Positions 7,289 to 13,683 of a DNA stretch of 20,845 bases are shown piece after piece. Within the stretch, counting starts at the first letter, position 1; every line of letters begins with the position of its first letter. Source of the DNA: a virus. Where the stretch lies: positions 1 through 20,845 of IMG/VR virus record IMGVR_UViG_3300042294_001447; one strand, given 5' to 3'. Both the position numbers and the translations under genes were made by a program. The notes beneath the pieces were generated by a model, which searched no databases, had not been told where the DNA came from, and saw only the letters and a program-made list of their open reading frames with translations.

Positions 7289-7429
7289 TATAATAGAAAT
7301 CTGCACCCCTTCATCGGGGAGTCGCAGATAGGGCATCGCTGCCCAGGATAGTCGGGGGAGACAGCGACTTTAAATAACTGAATGGACCTGAGCATGTCTA
7401 TAAAAGGCTCTTTTAATTTAAGGAGCAAT
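7289..7429 (+). ncRNA. GC-rich structured leader RNA of the nuclease gene
   Basis: A -10 box (TATAAT, 7289-7294) predicts transcription from about 7300, exactly where structure begins. Helices: ATCTGC (7299-7304) with GCAGAT (7324-7329), enclosing CCCC/GGGG (7306-7309 with 7316-7319); hairpin GGGCA/TGCCC (7331-7335 with 7340-7344, loop TCGC); AGTCG/CGACT (7350-7354 with 7365-7369). An alternative pairing, AGTCGC (7320-7325) with GCGACT (7364-7369), excludes the first helix. Downstream, GCTCTTT (7407-7413) can pair with AAGGAGC (7420-7426), hiding the Shine-Dalgarno. GC is 44 of 69 bases over 7301-7369, against 33-37% in sampled flanking coding stretches. This looks like a riboswitch-like or other cis-regulatory element; it matches no class I can name. 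Confidence 0.65.
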
Positions 7430-7837
7430 GTGTTTGAATATAGAATTAAGCAGGTAATAAAAGTAGTAGACGGAGACACCATAGATGTAGATATTGATCT
7501 TGGATTTAGCATTTCATATTCTCAAAGATTAAGATTAGCAGGAATAGATACTCCAGAGTCAAGAACAACAGATAAACTTGAAAAAACTTTAGGTCTAGAA
7601 TCTAAAGAGTATCTTAAGTACAAATTTAAAGATGCTAAAAAAATTGTTGTAAAAACAGAAAAGCCAGATAGTTCAGAAAAATATGGACGCATTTTGGGAT
7701 GGATCTACCTTGACGGAAATGATAAATCTATTAATGAACAAATGATTGAAGATGGCTATGCCTGGTCATATATGGGTGAGACTAAAGTTAAAGACTTTGT
7801 AGCTTTAGCAGACAGAAGAAAGAGAAGCGGCAAGTAA
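7430..7837 (+). CDS. Staphylococcal-nuclease-like (thermonuclease) protein
   Basis: A calcium-dependent nuclease of the SNase fold, 135 residues from GTG 7430. KVVDGDTIDVDID (11-23) supplies metal-binding Asp residues, LRLAGIDTPES (34-44) contains R35, D40 and E43, and KYGRILGWIYLD (84-95) contains R87, all equivalent to the catalytic residues of staphylococcal nuclease. No signal peptide is present, so it should act inside the cell, probably in nucleic-acid turnover. GTG 7430 is preferred because AAGGAG lies at 7420-7425 and the fold starts there. An in-frame ATG at 7382 would add 16 residues unrelated to the fold. The Shine-Dalgarno is predicted to be sequestered by the leader. Confidence 0.88.
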   Translation: MFEYRIKQVIKVVDGDTIDVDIDLGFSISYSQRLRLAGIDTPESRTTDKLEKTLGLESKEYLKYKFKDAKKIVVKTEKPDSSEKYGRILGWIYLDGNDKSINEQMIEDGYAWSYMGETKVKDFVALADRRKRSGK

Positions 7838-8019
7838 TGCCAATTTATGAATATGGATGTATAGATTGCGATAAATCTATAGAGGTTAATAGAAAGTTTG
7901 AAGATAAAGAGACTGTTCCTGCATGCCCCGCATGCGGATACAGAACTACAAGGGTTTATGGATCAGTTGGGGTACAATTTAAAGGAAACGGTTTTTACAA
8001 AACAGACAATCCTAAGTAA
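7837..8019 (+). CDS. FmdB-like zinc ribbon protein
   Basis: A 60-residue member of the FmdB/CxxC-CxxC regulatory zinc-ribbon family. It has the hallmark MPIYEY start, two knuckles (C8/C11 and C30/C33) and the typical end segment GVQFKGNGFYKTD. The start codon overlaps the nuclease stop (TAATG), so the two genes are co-translated. FmdB-type proteins are called putative regulators, but their biochemistry is not established. Here it probably binds one zinc ion and may partner the nuclease or another nucleic-acid enzyme. Confidence 0.88.
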   Translation: MPIYEYGCIDCDKSIEVNRKFEDKETVPACPACGYRTTRVYGSVGVQFKGNGFYKTDNPK

Positions 8020-8022
8020 CTA

Positions 8023-8077
8023 AAATAATTTAAGTAATTATTTGTGTTATAATTTCAATGTAACAAAAGTTTTGTTA
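8023..8077 (+). promoter_or_regulatory. Promoter with two palindromes before the large secreted protein
   Basis: Extended -10 TGTTATAAT ends at 8053; no clear -35 is present. AAATAATT (8023-8030) with AATTATTT (8036-8043) forms an inverted repeat over the -35 position. TAACAAAA-G-TTTTGTTA (8061-8077) is a near-continuous 17-bp palindrome centred at 8069, just past the predicted start of transcription. Both look like protein-binding sites. In RNA the second could form only a short hairpin, located just ahead of the GGAG at 8082-8085. Confidence 0.6.
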
Positions 8078-8091
8078 TATTGGAGATCCAA

Positions 8092-10695
8092 TTGAGTAGA
8101 AAGTTAAAATACTTTTTAGCTAGCCTTTTTGTAACGGGTTGGCTATTTTTTATTGGACCAAGTTATGCTTGGGCAACAGAAGGAAATAATCAAGAACAAG
8201 TTGTTGTAAGCCCCGCTCAACAGGCAGTTAACACAGCCCTTGCAACGGCTACCACAGAGGTTCAACAGGCTATTGCAGCCACAGATACTGCCACAGCCAC
8301 TATAGCAGTAGCGGTTGCTGAAAGAGTAGAAGCCCAAGCAGCGGTAGATACAGTGACAGCCACAGTAACATTAGCACAATCAAATGTAGCCTTAGTAGAC
8401 ACAGCCACCGCTACAATTAATGGCATAAACTTAGCCGTCACACCAATAGATCAAAGTTCGCAAGTAATTCAGGATGCAAAAAATACAATTATAACAGCCC
8501 AAACCTCTATAAATAATATTGACACATCAACTGCACAGGTACAAATATCCGAAGCCATTGCAGCAAAAACAACAGCAACAACAGCACAAGCCACCGCACA
8601 AACCGAATTAACTCAAGCAAACCTTGCTATTGATGCTGCCCAAACAGCAGTCAACAATTTACAAGCCACTATTGGAACTAGCACAAATGTTTTGACTGGA
8701 GTAGATGATGCTGGGGTTCAAATGAATCTTCCGTTCGGAATGCAAATGGGTGGAACTGTTTATAATAATGTATTTGTTGGATCAAATGCAACGATAACAT
8801 TTGGAACAAATGAAGGATGGGTTTATCATACAACTCCAGGCGCACCTTCTGTATCTATTGCTGGATGGGACTGGACTACTTGGAGTACAGGAACAGGAAT
8901 TACATATTCAACTACTGGAACAAGTCTAGATATTGCTTGGGACTTAAGACCCTTTCCTCAACAAGACGCCTCTACGCAAATGGTACAGGTAAGATTTAAT
9001 GCTGATGTTAATCCAAATGACGGTGCGTGGATGGCAAGTGTAACTGCTAATGGACCAATACCAGATCAAGCAAGATTTAATGTTAGAGAAACAACCAACG
9101 GTGCACTTATTCCAATTACAGATACTAATGTTGGAGCAGGTTTTGCTGGACAAATAAGTCAAGGTGCAGCATTTACTCCGTATGTAGACCCAAATACAGA
9201 AACAGTTCAGGCAGCGGTTGACTCAGCAAATGCAACTATTGCACAATTAAACTCAAGCCTTACTCCAGTAGTTGCTCAAAATACTACAAACACATCTAAT
9301 ATAAATGCTATTAATACTACATCTTTAACCAATACGGTAAACTCAGCGGTATCAACAAAGACATCTTTACAATCAACATTAAACACTAAATCAAGTCAAC
9401 TAGTTACTGCAATTAATAACAACATTCCAACCCCTGCCCCAATAATTTTAACTCCAATTGTTGCAGGAACTACTGCAACTATTACACCGTCTTTACCTGA
9501 AGGATACACAGCCAATACTTGGTTTTATCAAGTAGTAACAGATGATCCAAATGCAGAAAATCCATATGAAGGTGGCACTTATAATACAGAAGGCGCTCCA
9601 GAATCTATAGATCTAACTGGTTTAACAGAGGGTGCTACCTATACTATTAGAGTTGCTAACTGGTCAGGACCTGTAAGTGAATATACAGAAATTGTTGTTT
9701 CTATACCCGCACCAGAAGAAGAAATTATTGAGGCTCCTTCACAGCCATCTTTTATTTATGCGCCTGAACAAACTTTACCAGATTTAACCACTCCGACTGA
9801 AGAGGAGAGTACAGAGATAGAAGAGACTCCTGCAGAGGAAACTCCAGTGGAAGAAATTCCTGTTGAAGAAGTGCCTTCCGAAGAAACTGAATCTCCCGAA
9901 ACGGATACACCTGAATCTGATAATTCTTCATCCAACGATGAACTAGAAAGTATTCTTGAAGAAAGTCAGGATTCTTTTGAAGAAATAGCACAAGATAATG
10001 ATACCTTATCCGTAGAAGAAGTGCAAGATATAGTTAGTAATTTGGTTTCAGATAGTGGTTTAGATGCTTCTGAAGTTACCGAAGTTTTAGAGGCAATTTC
10101 TAATGGTGGAGAAGTATCTGAAGAAATTGCTGCAGAAGTTTCATCAACATTATCAGAAGGCGGATTAACAGAGGCAGAGGCAGAGTTTATTACAGAAATG
10201 TTATTAGCAGATGGAGAAATAACAACTGCAGAGGTTGTTAATTTATCTGAAGCCTTATCTGAAGACGGCAAATTTACTTTAGTAGAAAAAGATTTAGTTT
10301 CAGATGTATTAGTGTCATCAGCAGAGGGAGCACCAGTAACAGCCGCTAACATAGAAGCAGCAGGACTTGAGTATCGAGATCTTCCTCCAACAATTCCAGT
10401 AGAGGTAAGAGAAGATGCTAATGGTAATCCAGTAGTTATTCAAGCAGAAGTTGCTTCCGCATTACTTGTTTTAGAAAGCCCAGCAGCAATAGCAAATGCG
10501 ATTGCCACTTGCTTTAATCCAGAAGAGGCAATTGAAGGTTTAACAGAGGAACAAAAATGTGAATTAGGCAAAGCACTACTTAACATGGGTGCCGATATGT
10601 CTATTCCAGAACGTGAAAAAGCAGAAGATATCGTAGTAGTAACAATAATAGCTGGCCAGATAGTTCTTGGCACAGCATATAGAAGGAAGGTATAA
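8092..10695 (+). CDS. Large secreted, modular surface protein
   Basis: An 867-residue protein beginning with a Sec signal peptide (MSRKLKYFLASLFVTGWLFF..., likely cut after SYAWA). Order of parts: Ala/Thr-rich helical or coiled-coil region (about 35-195); a beta-rich Gly/Trp region (about 200-350) containing NVFVGSNATITFGTNEGW; a second helical region (about 375-440); an FN3-like module (about 445-550) ending in YTIRVANWSGPVSEYTEIVV; a Glu/Pro-rich linker (about 575-640); an acidic helical region; and a hydrophobic C-terminus, VVVTIIAGQIVLGTAYRRKV, that could anchor it in the membrane. TTG 8092 is chosen over TTG 8080 because GGAG (8082-8085) lies 6 nt upstream. It may be a displayed adhesin, an exclusion factor or a virion decoration. 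No named family fits. Confidence 0.8.
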   Translation: MSRKLKYFLASLFVTGWLFFIGPSYAWATEGNNQEQVVVSPAQQAVNTALATATTEVQQAIAATDTATATIAVAVAERVEAQAAVDTVTATVTLAQSNVALVDTATATINGINLAVTPIDQSSQVIQDAKNTIITAQTSINNIDTSTAQVQISEAIAAKTTATTAQATAQTELTQANLAIDAAQTAVNNLQATIGTSTNVLTGVDDAGVQMNLPFGMQMGGTVYNNVFVGSNATITFGTNEGWVYHTTPGAPSVSIAGWDWTTWSTGTGITYSTTGTSLDIAWDLRPFPQQDASTQMVQVRFNADVNPNDGAWMASVTANGPIPDQARFNVRETTNGALIPITDTNVGAGFAGQISQGAAFTPYVDPNTETVQAAVDSANATIAQLNSSLTPVVAQNTTNTSNINAINTTSLTNTVNSAVSTKTSLQSTLNTKSSQLVTAINNNIPTPAPIILTPIVAGTTATITPSLPEGYTANTWFYQVVTDDPNAENPYEGGTYNTEGAPESIDLTGLTEGATYTIRVANWSGPVSEYTEIVVSIPAPEEEIIEAPSQPSFIYAPEQTLPDLTTPTEEESTEIEETPAEETPVEEIPVEEVPSEETESPETDTPESDNSSSNDELESILEESQDSFEEIAQDNDTLSVEEVQDIVSNLVSDSGLDASEVTEVLEAISNGGEVSEEIAAEVSSTLSEGGLTEAEAEFITEMLLADGEITTAEVVNLSEALSEDGKFTLVEKDLVSDVLVSSAEGAPVTAANIEAAGLEYRDLPPTIPVEVREDANGNPVVIQAEVASALLVLESPAAIANAIATCFNPEEAIEGLTEEQKCELGKALLNMGADMSIPEREKAEDIVVVTIIAGQIVLGTAYRRKV

Positions 10696-10696
10696 T
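10667..10696 (+). promoter_or_regulatory. Leaderless promoter for the 10703 gene
   Basis: TTGGCA at 10667-10672, an 18-nt spacer, and TATAAT at 10691-10696, which ends 6 nt before the ATG at 10703. The -10 box contains the TATAA end of the upstream gene, whose stop is TAA at 10693-10695. A purine stretch, AGAAGGAAGG at 10681-10690, is too far from the ATG (12 nt) to act as a normal Shine-Dalgarno. Confidence 0.75.
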
Positions 10697-10702
10697 AAGA
10701 AT

Positions 10703-10888
10703 ATGAAATGGTTAAAAAAATGGAGCCTAGCCGCTCTAAATGAAAACTTTACATTCCTTGGATTTTTTGTAGCCTGGGTAGTATTAGAGGGTAGCGCAAA
10801 AACCGTTGTAGGTTATGTAACCCTAGCCTCAGTAGCCTTATGGTTTATGACTATTGGAATTAGAGAAAAGGCAGAAAAAGAAGAATAA
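10703..10888 (+). CDS. Small two-helix membrane protein, holin-like
   Basis: A 61-residue protein with two hydrophobic segments, FTFLGFFVAWVVLEG (about 16-30) and VVGYVTLASVALWFMTIGI (about 35-53), joined by a short loop and ending in a charged tail (REKAEKEE). A longer frame from 10667 is rejected because its first part lies inside the upstream gene and the -10 box, while TATAAT sits 6 nt before ATG 10703. Its size and position before a lipoprotein, a second membrane protein and the endolysin fit a holin or antiholin. No sequence motif proves this. Confidence 0.7.
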   Translation: MKWLKKWSLAALNENFTFLGFFVAWVVLEGSAKTVVGYVTLASVALWFMTIGIREKAEKEE

Positions 10889-10889
10889 A

Positions 10890-10898
10890 TGCTATAAT
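10890..10898 (+). promoter_or_regulatory. Extended -10 leaderless promoter for the lipoprotein
   Basis: TGC-TATAAT (TG at 10890-10891, TATAAT at 10893-10898) is an extended -10 element with no recognisable -35. It ends 6 nt before ATG 10905. The 14-nt string AAATGCTATAATAG (10887-10900) recurs exactly at 20161-20174. Confidence 0.75.
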
Positions 10899-10904
10899 AG
10901 TGGT

Positions 10905-11111
10905 ATGAAAAGAATTACCGCTATTGCTTTATCTGGCCTATTAATGCTATCATTAACAGGGTGTGGATATGACGGGCATTTTAGATACCCTTGTCAAGAT
11001 CCTGCAAATTGGGAAAAAGCAGAATGTAAGCCACCAATCTGTACGGCCAATGGGGCATGTCCAGAAGATTTAGTTAGTCGAGAAGAGATAGAAGGAACAC
11101 AAAATGGCTAG
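10905..11111 (+). CDS. Small cysteine-rich lipoprotein
   Basis: A 68-residue precursor with a lipoprotein signal: MKR, a hydrophobic core, and lipobox L-T-G-C with C20 as the lipidated residue. The mature part has four further cysteines (C30, C41, C46, C52) in HFRYPCQDPANWEKAECKPPICTANGACPEDL, probably two disulphides outside the membrane. A longer frame from 10854 is rejected because it lacks a signal peptide start and the promoter lies within it. It sits in the lysis block: a spanin-like role is less obvious in a Gram-positive-type host, so superinfection exclusion or a lysis-timing role is also possible. Short lipoproteins of this cysteine pattern occur in aquatic phages. Confidence 0.82.
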   Translation: MKRITAIALSGLLMLSLTGCGYDGHFRYPCQDPANWEKAECKPPICTANGACPEDLVSREEIEGTQNG

Positions 11112-11514
11112 AGAAAGATTGTCCCCTCAAGATTTAGACGCAAGACTTAAATTTATTTTAGGTATTACTCTAGGATCTATTTTATTTTTAACATCTGTAG
11201 GCATTATGTATGCCCTTATATTTGTTACACAACCAATTACTGGTCAATCAGAAAATGATAAAATGTTTTTTAATGTATTGGGTAGCGTAGCTACATTTAT
11301 TACAGGCACACTTGCTGGACTATTAATTGGTCAAAGTGGTGCAAAAGATGTTATGTCGGCACAAATAGCAAACAAAGAAGTTGATGCTAAAAATACACAG
11401 GCAGATAAAAAATTAGAAGCAGAGATTGATGAAGCAAAAGCTCGTAGATTAGCAAAACCAGATGGCGCAATGCCAGCAGAGCAACCAGTAGACACAGACT
11501 GGGACAAGGACTAA
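11104..11514 (+). CDS. Membrane protein with coiled-coil tail, probable holin
   Basis: A 136-residue protein with two hydrophobic helices, FILGITLGSILFLTSVGIMYALIFV (about 17-41) and VLGSVATFITGTLAGLLIG (about 59-77), followed by a charged helix rich in Ala/Lys/Glu (about 90-118) and an acidic tail. It lies 2 nt before the endolysin gene and overlaps the lipoprotein gene by 8 nt; AAGGA at 11092-11096 precedes the ATG by 7 nt. Position and topology support a holin that releases the endolysin. The long cytoplasmic coiled coil is unusual for a simple holin, so a membrane scaffold is an alternative. Confidence 0.7.
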   Translation: MARERLSPQDLDARLKFILGITLGSILFLTSVGIMYALIFVTQPITGQSENDKMFFNVLGSVATFITGTLAGLLIGQSGAKDVMSAQIANKEVDAKNTQADKKLEAEIDEAKARRLAKPDGAMPAEQPVDTDWDKD

Positions 11515-11516
11515 TA

Positions 11517-12092
11517 ATGGCATCACAAGGAACAGCAGAGAGACTTATTGAAGTAGCTAAAGCTGAAATTGGAACCATTGAAGGACCTAAAGATAACGAA
11601 ACTAAATATGGTGCGTTCACCAAGGCTAATTTTCAGCCTTGGTGCGGATCATTCGTTATGTGGTGTGCCAACGAGGCTGGGGTAAAAGTGCCAAATACTG
11701 TTTACACTCCTGGTGGTGCCGCAGCTTTTAAGAAAAAGGGTTCATGGATTGACGGAGATGTAGCAGATCCAGAGCCAGGAGACATTGCATATTTTGATTT
11801 CCCATCTGACGGAGTAGATAGAATATCTCACGTAGCAATTGTTATTAAAGATAATGAAGATGGAACAGTTTGGTGTATCGAAGGAAACACATCTGGAGAT
11901 CCTAAAGGCAGTCAGCGTAATGGCGGAGAGGTTTGCAAAAAACTTCGTGCTTATAAGAAAAATAAAAAGAATCTAATGATTTCTATTGTAGGATTTGGTA
12001 GACCAAAATTTGCTAAATCTTCAACATCTGAAACACAAAAACCTACTACACAAAATAAAAAATGTGAGGCTTGTGGTCAAGAAATAAAGTAG
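11517..12092 (+). CDS. CHAP-domain endolysin
   Basis: A 191-residue peptidoglycan hydrolase of the CHAP (cysteine/histidine-dependent amidohydrolase/peptidase) type. Catalytic residues are C43 in QPWCGSFVMW, H105 in DRISHVAIVI and E122/N124 in VWCIEGNTSG. The domain covers about residues 5-165. The C-terminus has a single CEACGQ knuckle (C183/C186), perhaps half a zinc ribbon completed in a dimer or a remnant. There is no signal peptide, so export would need the holin-like neighbours. AAGGA at 11506-11510 lies 6 nt before the ATG. It should cut peptide bonds in the host wall at the end of infection. Confidence 0.9.
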   Translation: MASQGTAERLIEVAKAEIGTIEGPKDNETKYGAFTKANFQPWCGSFVMWCANEAGVKVPNTVYTPGGAAAFKKKGSWIDGDVADPEPGDIAYFDFPSDGVDRISHVAIVIKDNEDGTVWCIEGNTSGDPKGSQRNGGEVCKKLRAYKKNKKNLMISIVGFGRPKFAKSSTSETQKPTTQNKKCEACGQEIK

Positions 12093-12093
12093 T

Positions 12094-12237
12094 ATGAATA
12101 ACTATAAGGTTAAGTTAGAAATAGATGCTGAAGTTCAAGCATTTAATGAAAACGACGCCATAGATTATGTAAACGATATTTTTGGCGTAGATGAAGAAAT
12201 TAAAAATATTAAAATTGTAAGTGTAAAGGAGAAATAA
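12094..12237 (+). CDS. Acidic microprotein
   Basis: A 47-residue protein with the pattern YKVKLEIDAEVQAFNENDAIDYVNDIFGVDEEIKNIKIVSVKEK: strand, helix (DAIDYVNDIF), strand, like a tiny alpha/beta fold. The ATG follows the endolysin stop by 1 nt and no strong Shine-Dalgarno is present, so coupling is likely. Its stop overlaps the next ATG (TAATG). The function is unknown. Confidence 0.68.
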   Translation: MNNYKVKLEIDAEVQAFNENDAIDYVNDIFGVDEEIKNIKIVSVKEK

Positions 12238-13088
12238 TGTCTAAAGAGGGATATAAGCCAACCGCTGGAATGAAATCAGCAGCAAAAAGAGCTATTCGCT
12301 GGAAAGAGCAGGGAAAAGCAAAGGGTGCTGGAACAATGGTGGGCTGGACTCGTGCAGGACAACTATCAAGAGGAGAAACACTTAGCTTATCTACAGTTAA
12401 GCGTATGTATTCTTTTTTTTCAAGACACGAAGTAGATAAAAAAGGTAAGGATTTCTACAATATTTCTAACCCTTCAAACGGCAGAATTATGTGGGACGCA
12501 TGGGGTGGAGACGCAGGTTTTTCTTGGTCCCGTAAAATAGTTAATAGGGAGAAAAATATGAAAAAGTCATTAGAAGTACAAGAAGTAATAGAGGAAATTA
12601 AAGACATGCTTGAGGATGTAATTAATCCAGTAGACACAGTCATTGAAATTCCAGAAGACACTTTATCGAAATCAGTGGATCCTAAACCAGAGGAAGAAAC
12701 AGATGAAGAAATTAGCAAAAACTATGAGTCTGATAACGAAGAAGAAGATAAATGGGACAACTTACAAAAAGCCTGTTGGTCAGGATACAAGCAAGAAGGA
12801 ATGAAAGAAAAGAACGGACGAATGGTTCCAAATTGCGTTCCTGTAAATAAATCTATGGACTCTGAAGACCTTGATAAAGCTAAAGAAAAATATGAAGATG
12901 TCATTAAGCCAAGAAAAGGTGAGCCAGCAGACAAAGAACTTTATTCTAGAATTGTTTCTGAGGCCAAAAAGAAATTTGATACCTATCCATCAGCATATGC
13001 AAATGGCTGGGTAGTTCAAGAATATAAACGTCGTGGCGGAACCTATAAAATTCAAAAGTCTATTTGGAGTGGAACTTTTCTAAAATAG
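12237..13088 (+). CDS. Three-module phage protein (DUF5872-like C-terminus)
   Basis: A 283-residue protein that joins three phage-associated units. Residues about 6-102 (YKPTAGMKSAAKRAIRWKEQG, then TVKRMYSFFSRHEVD, then NPSNGRIMWDAWGGDAGFSW) match a conserved basic phage domain often found beside or fused to prohead protease genes. Residues 110-175 form an acidic linker. Residues 180-202 (CWSGYKQEGMKEKNGRMVPNCVP) are a known phage Cys motif. Residues 232-271 (ELYSRIVSEAKKKFDTYPSAYANGWVVQEYKRRGGTY) match DUF5872. AAAGGAG at 12225-12231 lies 5 nt before the ATG. It is likely a virion- or capsid-assembly-associated protein; the mechanism is unknown. Confidence 0.8.
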   Translation: MSKEGYKPTAGMKSAAKRAIRWKEQGKAKGAGTMVGWTRAGQLSRGETLSLSTVKRMYSFFSRHEVDKKGKDFYNISNPSNGRIMWDAWGGDAGFSWSRKIVNREKNMKKSLEVQEVIEEIKDMLEDVINPVDTVIEIPEDTLSKSVDPKPEEETDEEISKNYESDNEEEDKWDNLQKACWSGYKQEGMKEKNGRMVPNCVPVNKSMDSEDLDKAKEKYEDVIKPRKGEPADKELYSRIVSEAKKKFDTYPSAYANGWVVQEYKRRGGTYKIQKSIWSGTFLK

Positions 13089-13090
13089 CC

Positions 13091-13139
13091 TTGACAAAGC
13101 CGCAACACTACCTGTATAATAATACTTGGGATGTTGCGG
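13091..13139 (+). promoter_or_regulatory. Consensus promoter flanked by an inverted repeat
   Basis: TTGACA at 13091-13096, an 18-nt spacer and TATAAT at 13115-13120 make a near-perfect promoter. CCGCAACA (13100-13107) in the spacer and TGTTGCGG (13132-13139) after the start form an 8-bp inverted repeat whose arm centres are 32 bp apart, about three helical turns, so a dimeric regulator could bridge the -10 region. A terminator is unlikely because the loop is 24 nt and no T-run follows. Confidence 0.75.
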
Positions 13140-13151
13140 TTTAGTATTTAG
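13131..13151 (+). other. Leader mini-ORF upstream of 13158
   Basis: ATG at 13131, 10 nt after the -10 box, opens a 6-codon frame (MLRFSI) that stops at TAG 13149-13151. The stop codon overlaps AGGA (13150-13153), the only Shine-Dalgarno-like element for the ATG at 13158. If used, terminating ribosomes would hand over to the main gene. It is short enough to have arisen by chance. Confidence 0.35.
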
Positions 13152-13157
13152 GATAAA

Positions 13158-13391
13158 ATGTTATATTTAAACCCGCTAGGTGTAGAAGTATTTATTAAAA
13201 GATCTAGCTCAAAAAACATAGACCCGCATTGGGACAATTACGATTTAGTAATTTGGAAAAAAGATAACTCTGGATATACAAATAAAAAAGGAATGTTTAG
13301 AAAAAATTCCTGGGGAATAGCAGACAGGGTGTCTGTTAGCAATCAAGGTATATGGAAGTTGCCAAGACAATATGTCAAATATTTTAAATGA
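13158..13391 (+). CDS. Small basic hypothetical protein
   Basis: A 77-residue, Lys/Trp-rich protein. The body (LGVEVFIKR, WDNYDLVIWKK, GMFRKNSWGIADRVSVSNQGIWKLPRQYVKYF) suggests a small beta-strand fold with aromatic residues. It is the first gene after a strong promoter and overlaps the WhiB gene by 20 nt, so it leads the regulator operon. No family is recognised. It could be a co-regulator or an unrelated early protein. Confidence 0.7.
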   Translation: MLYLNPLGVEVFIKRSSSKNIDPHWDNYDLVIWKKDNSGYTNKKGMFRKNSWGIADRVSVSNQGIWKLPRQYVKYFK

Positions 13392-13683
13392 ACTAGGGGT
13401 TGACGAAGAAGATTTTGCGTGGTGGCATCTTTCTATTTGTCGTGGCATGGAAACCAATTTATTCTATGACAAGTATGAAATGGATGTCAATATAGCAAAA
13501 AATATTGATGAGGCATGCTTGTCCTGTCCAGTTAGCAAAATGTGTTACGAGTCTGGTGTAGAAAATAATGAATATGGAATTTGGGGTGGAGTCTACTTAA
13601 ACTCTGGCTCAATTGATAAAACTAGAAACTTGCATAAAACGCAAGAGACTTGGAAAAGGTTAAAATCTAAAAATGGCTTCTAA
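13372..13683 (+). CDS. WhiB-family iron-sulphur transcription regulator
   Basis: A 103-residue WhiB-like protein. Four cysteines for a [4Fe-4S] cluster are at C23 (SICRG), C49 and C52 (EACLSCPV) and C58 (KMCYE). The family's GIWGG turn is at residues 69-73, followed by a polar C-terminus with basic patches (KTRNLHK, KRLKSKNG) that should contact DNA. WhiB proteins occur only in Actinobacteria and their phages, bind the primary sigma factor and adjust promoter choice or redox responses. The host assignment rests strongly on this gene. It overlaps genes on both sides. It could redirect host transcription towards, or away from, the SigA-type promoters seen here. Confidence 0.93.
   Translation: MSNILNELGVDEEDFAWWHLSICRGMETNLFYDKYEMDVNIAKNIDEACLSCPVSKMCYESGVENNEYGIWGGVYLNSGSIDKTRNLHKTQETWKRLKSKNGF

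Noticed and set aside
7295-7380. tRNA or tmRNA-like gene in the GC-rich leader
   Set aside because: No seven-pair acceptor stem, no T-loop TTCGA-type motif and no anticodon arm of the right size can be drawn.
7126-7512. Minus-strand open frame covering the hsp20 end and the nuclease leader
   Set aside because: It runs across a well-supported gene end, a promoter and the structured leader. No Shine-Dalgarno or recognisable protein pattern is present.
8080-8091. TTG 8080 as the start of the large secreted protein
   Set aside because: TTG 8092 has GGAG 6 nt upstream and gives a cleaner signal peptide (MSRKLK...). TTG 8080 would overlap that Shine-Dalgarno.
8221-8680. DNA tandem repeat (ACAGC/GCCAC-rich) in the secreted gene
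   Set aside because: The periodicity follows Ala/Thr codons of a helical protein region; unit length and sequence are not constant, so it is not a DNA repeat.
9966-10352. Long open frame on the - strand (128 residues) inside the large secreted gene
   Set aside because: It is a shadow of a Glu/Ser/Ala-rich coding region. The + strand frame is continuous with the signal peptide and domain structure, and the - frame has no start context or family.
13099-13142. Intrinsic terminator after the 12237 gene
   Set aside because: The inverted repeat has a 24-nt loop, no T-run, and contains a consensus promoter. An operator explains it better.
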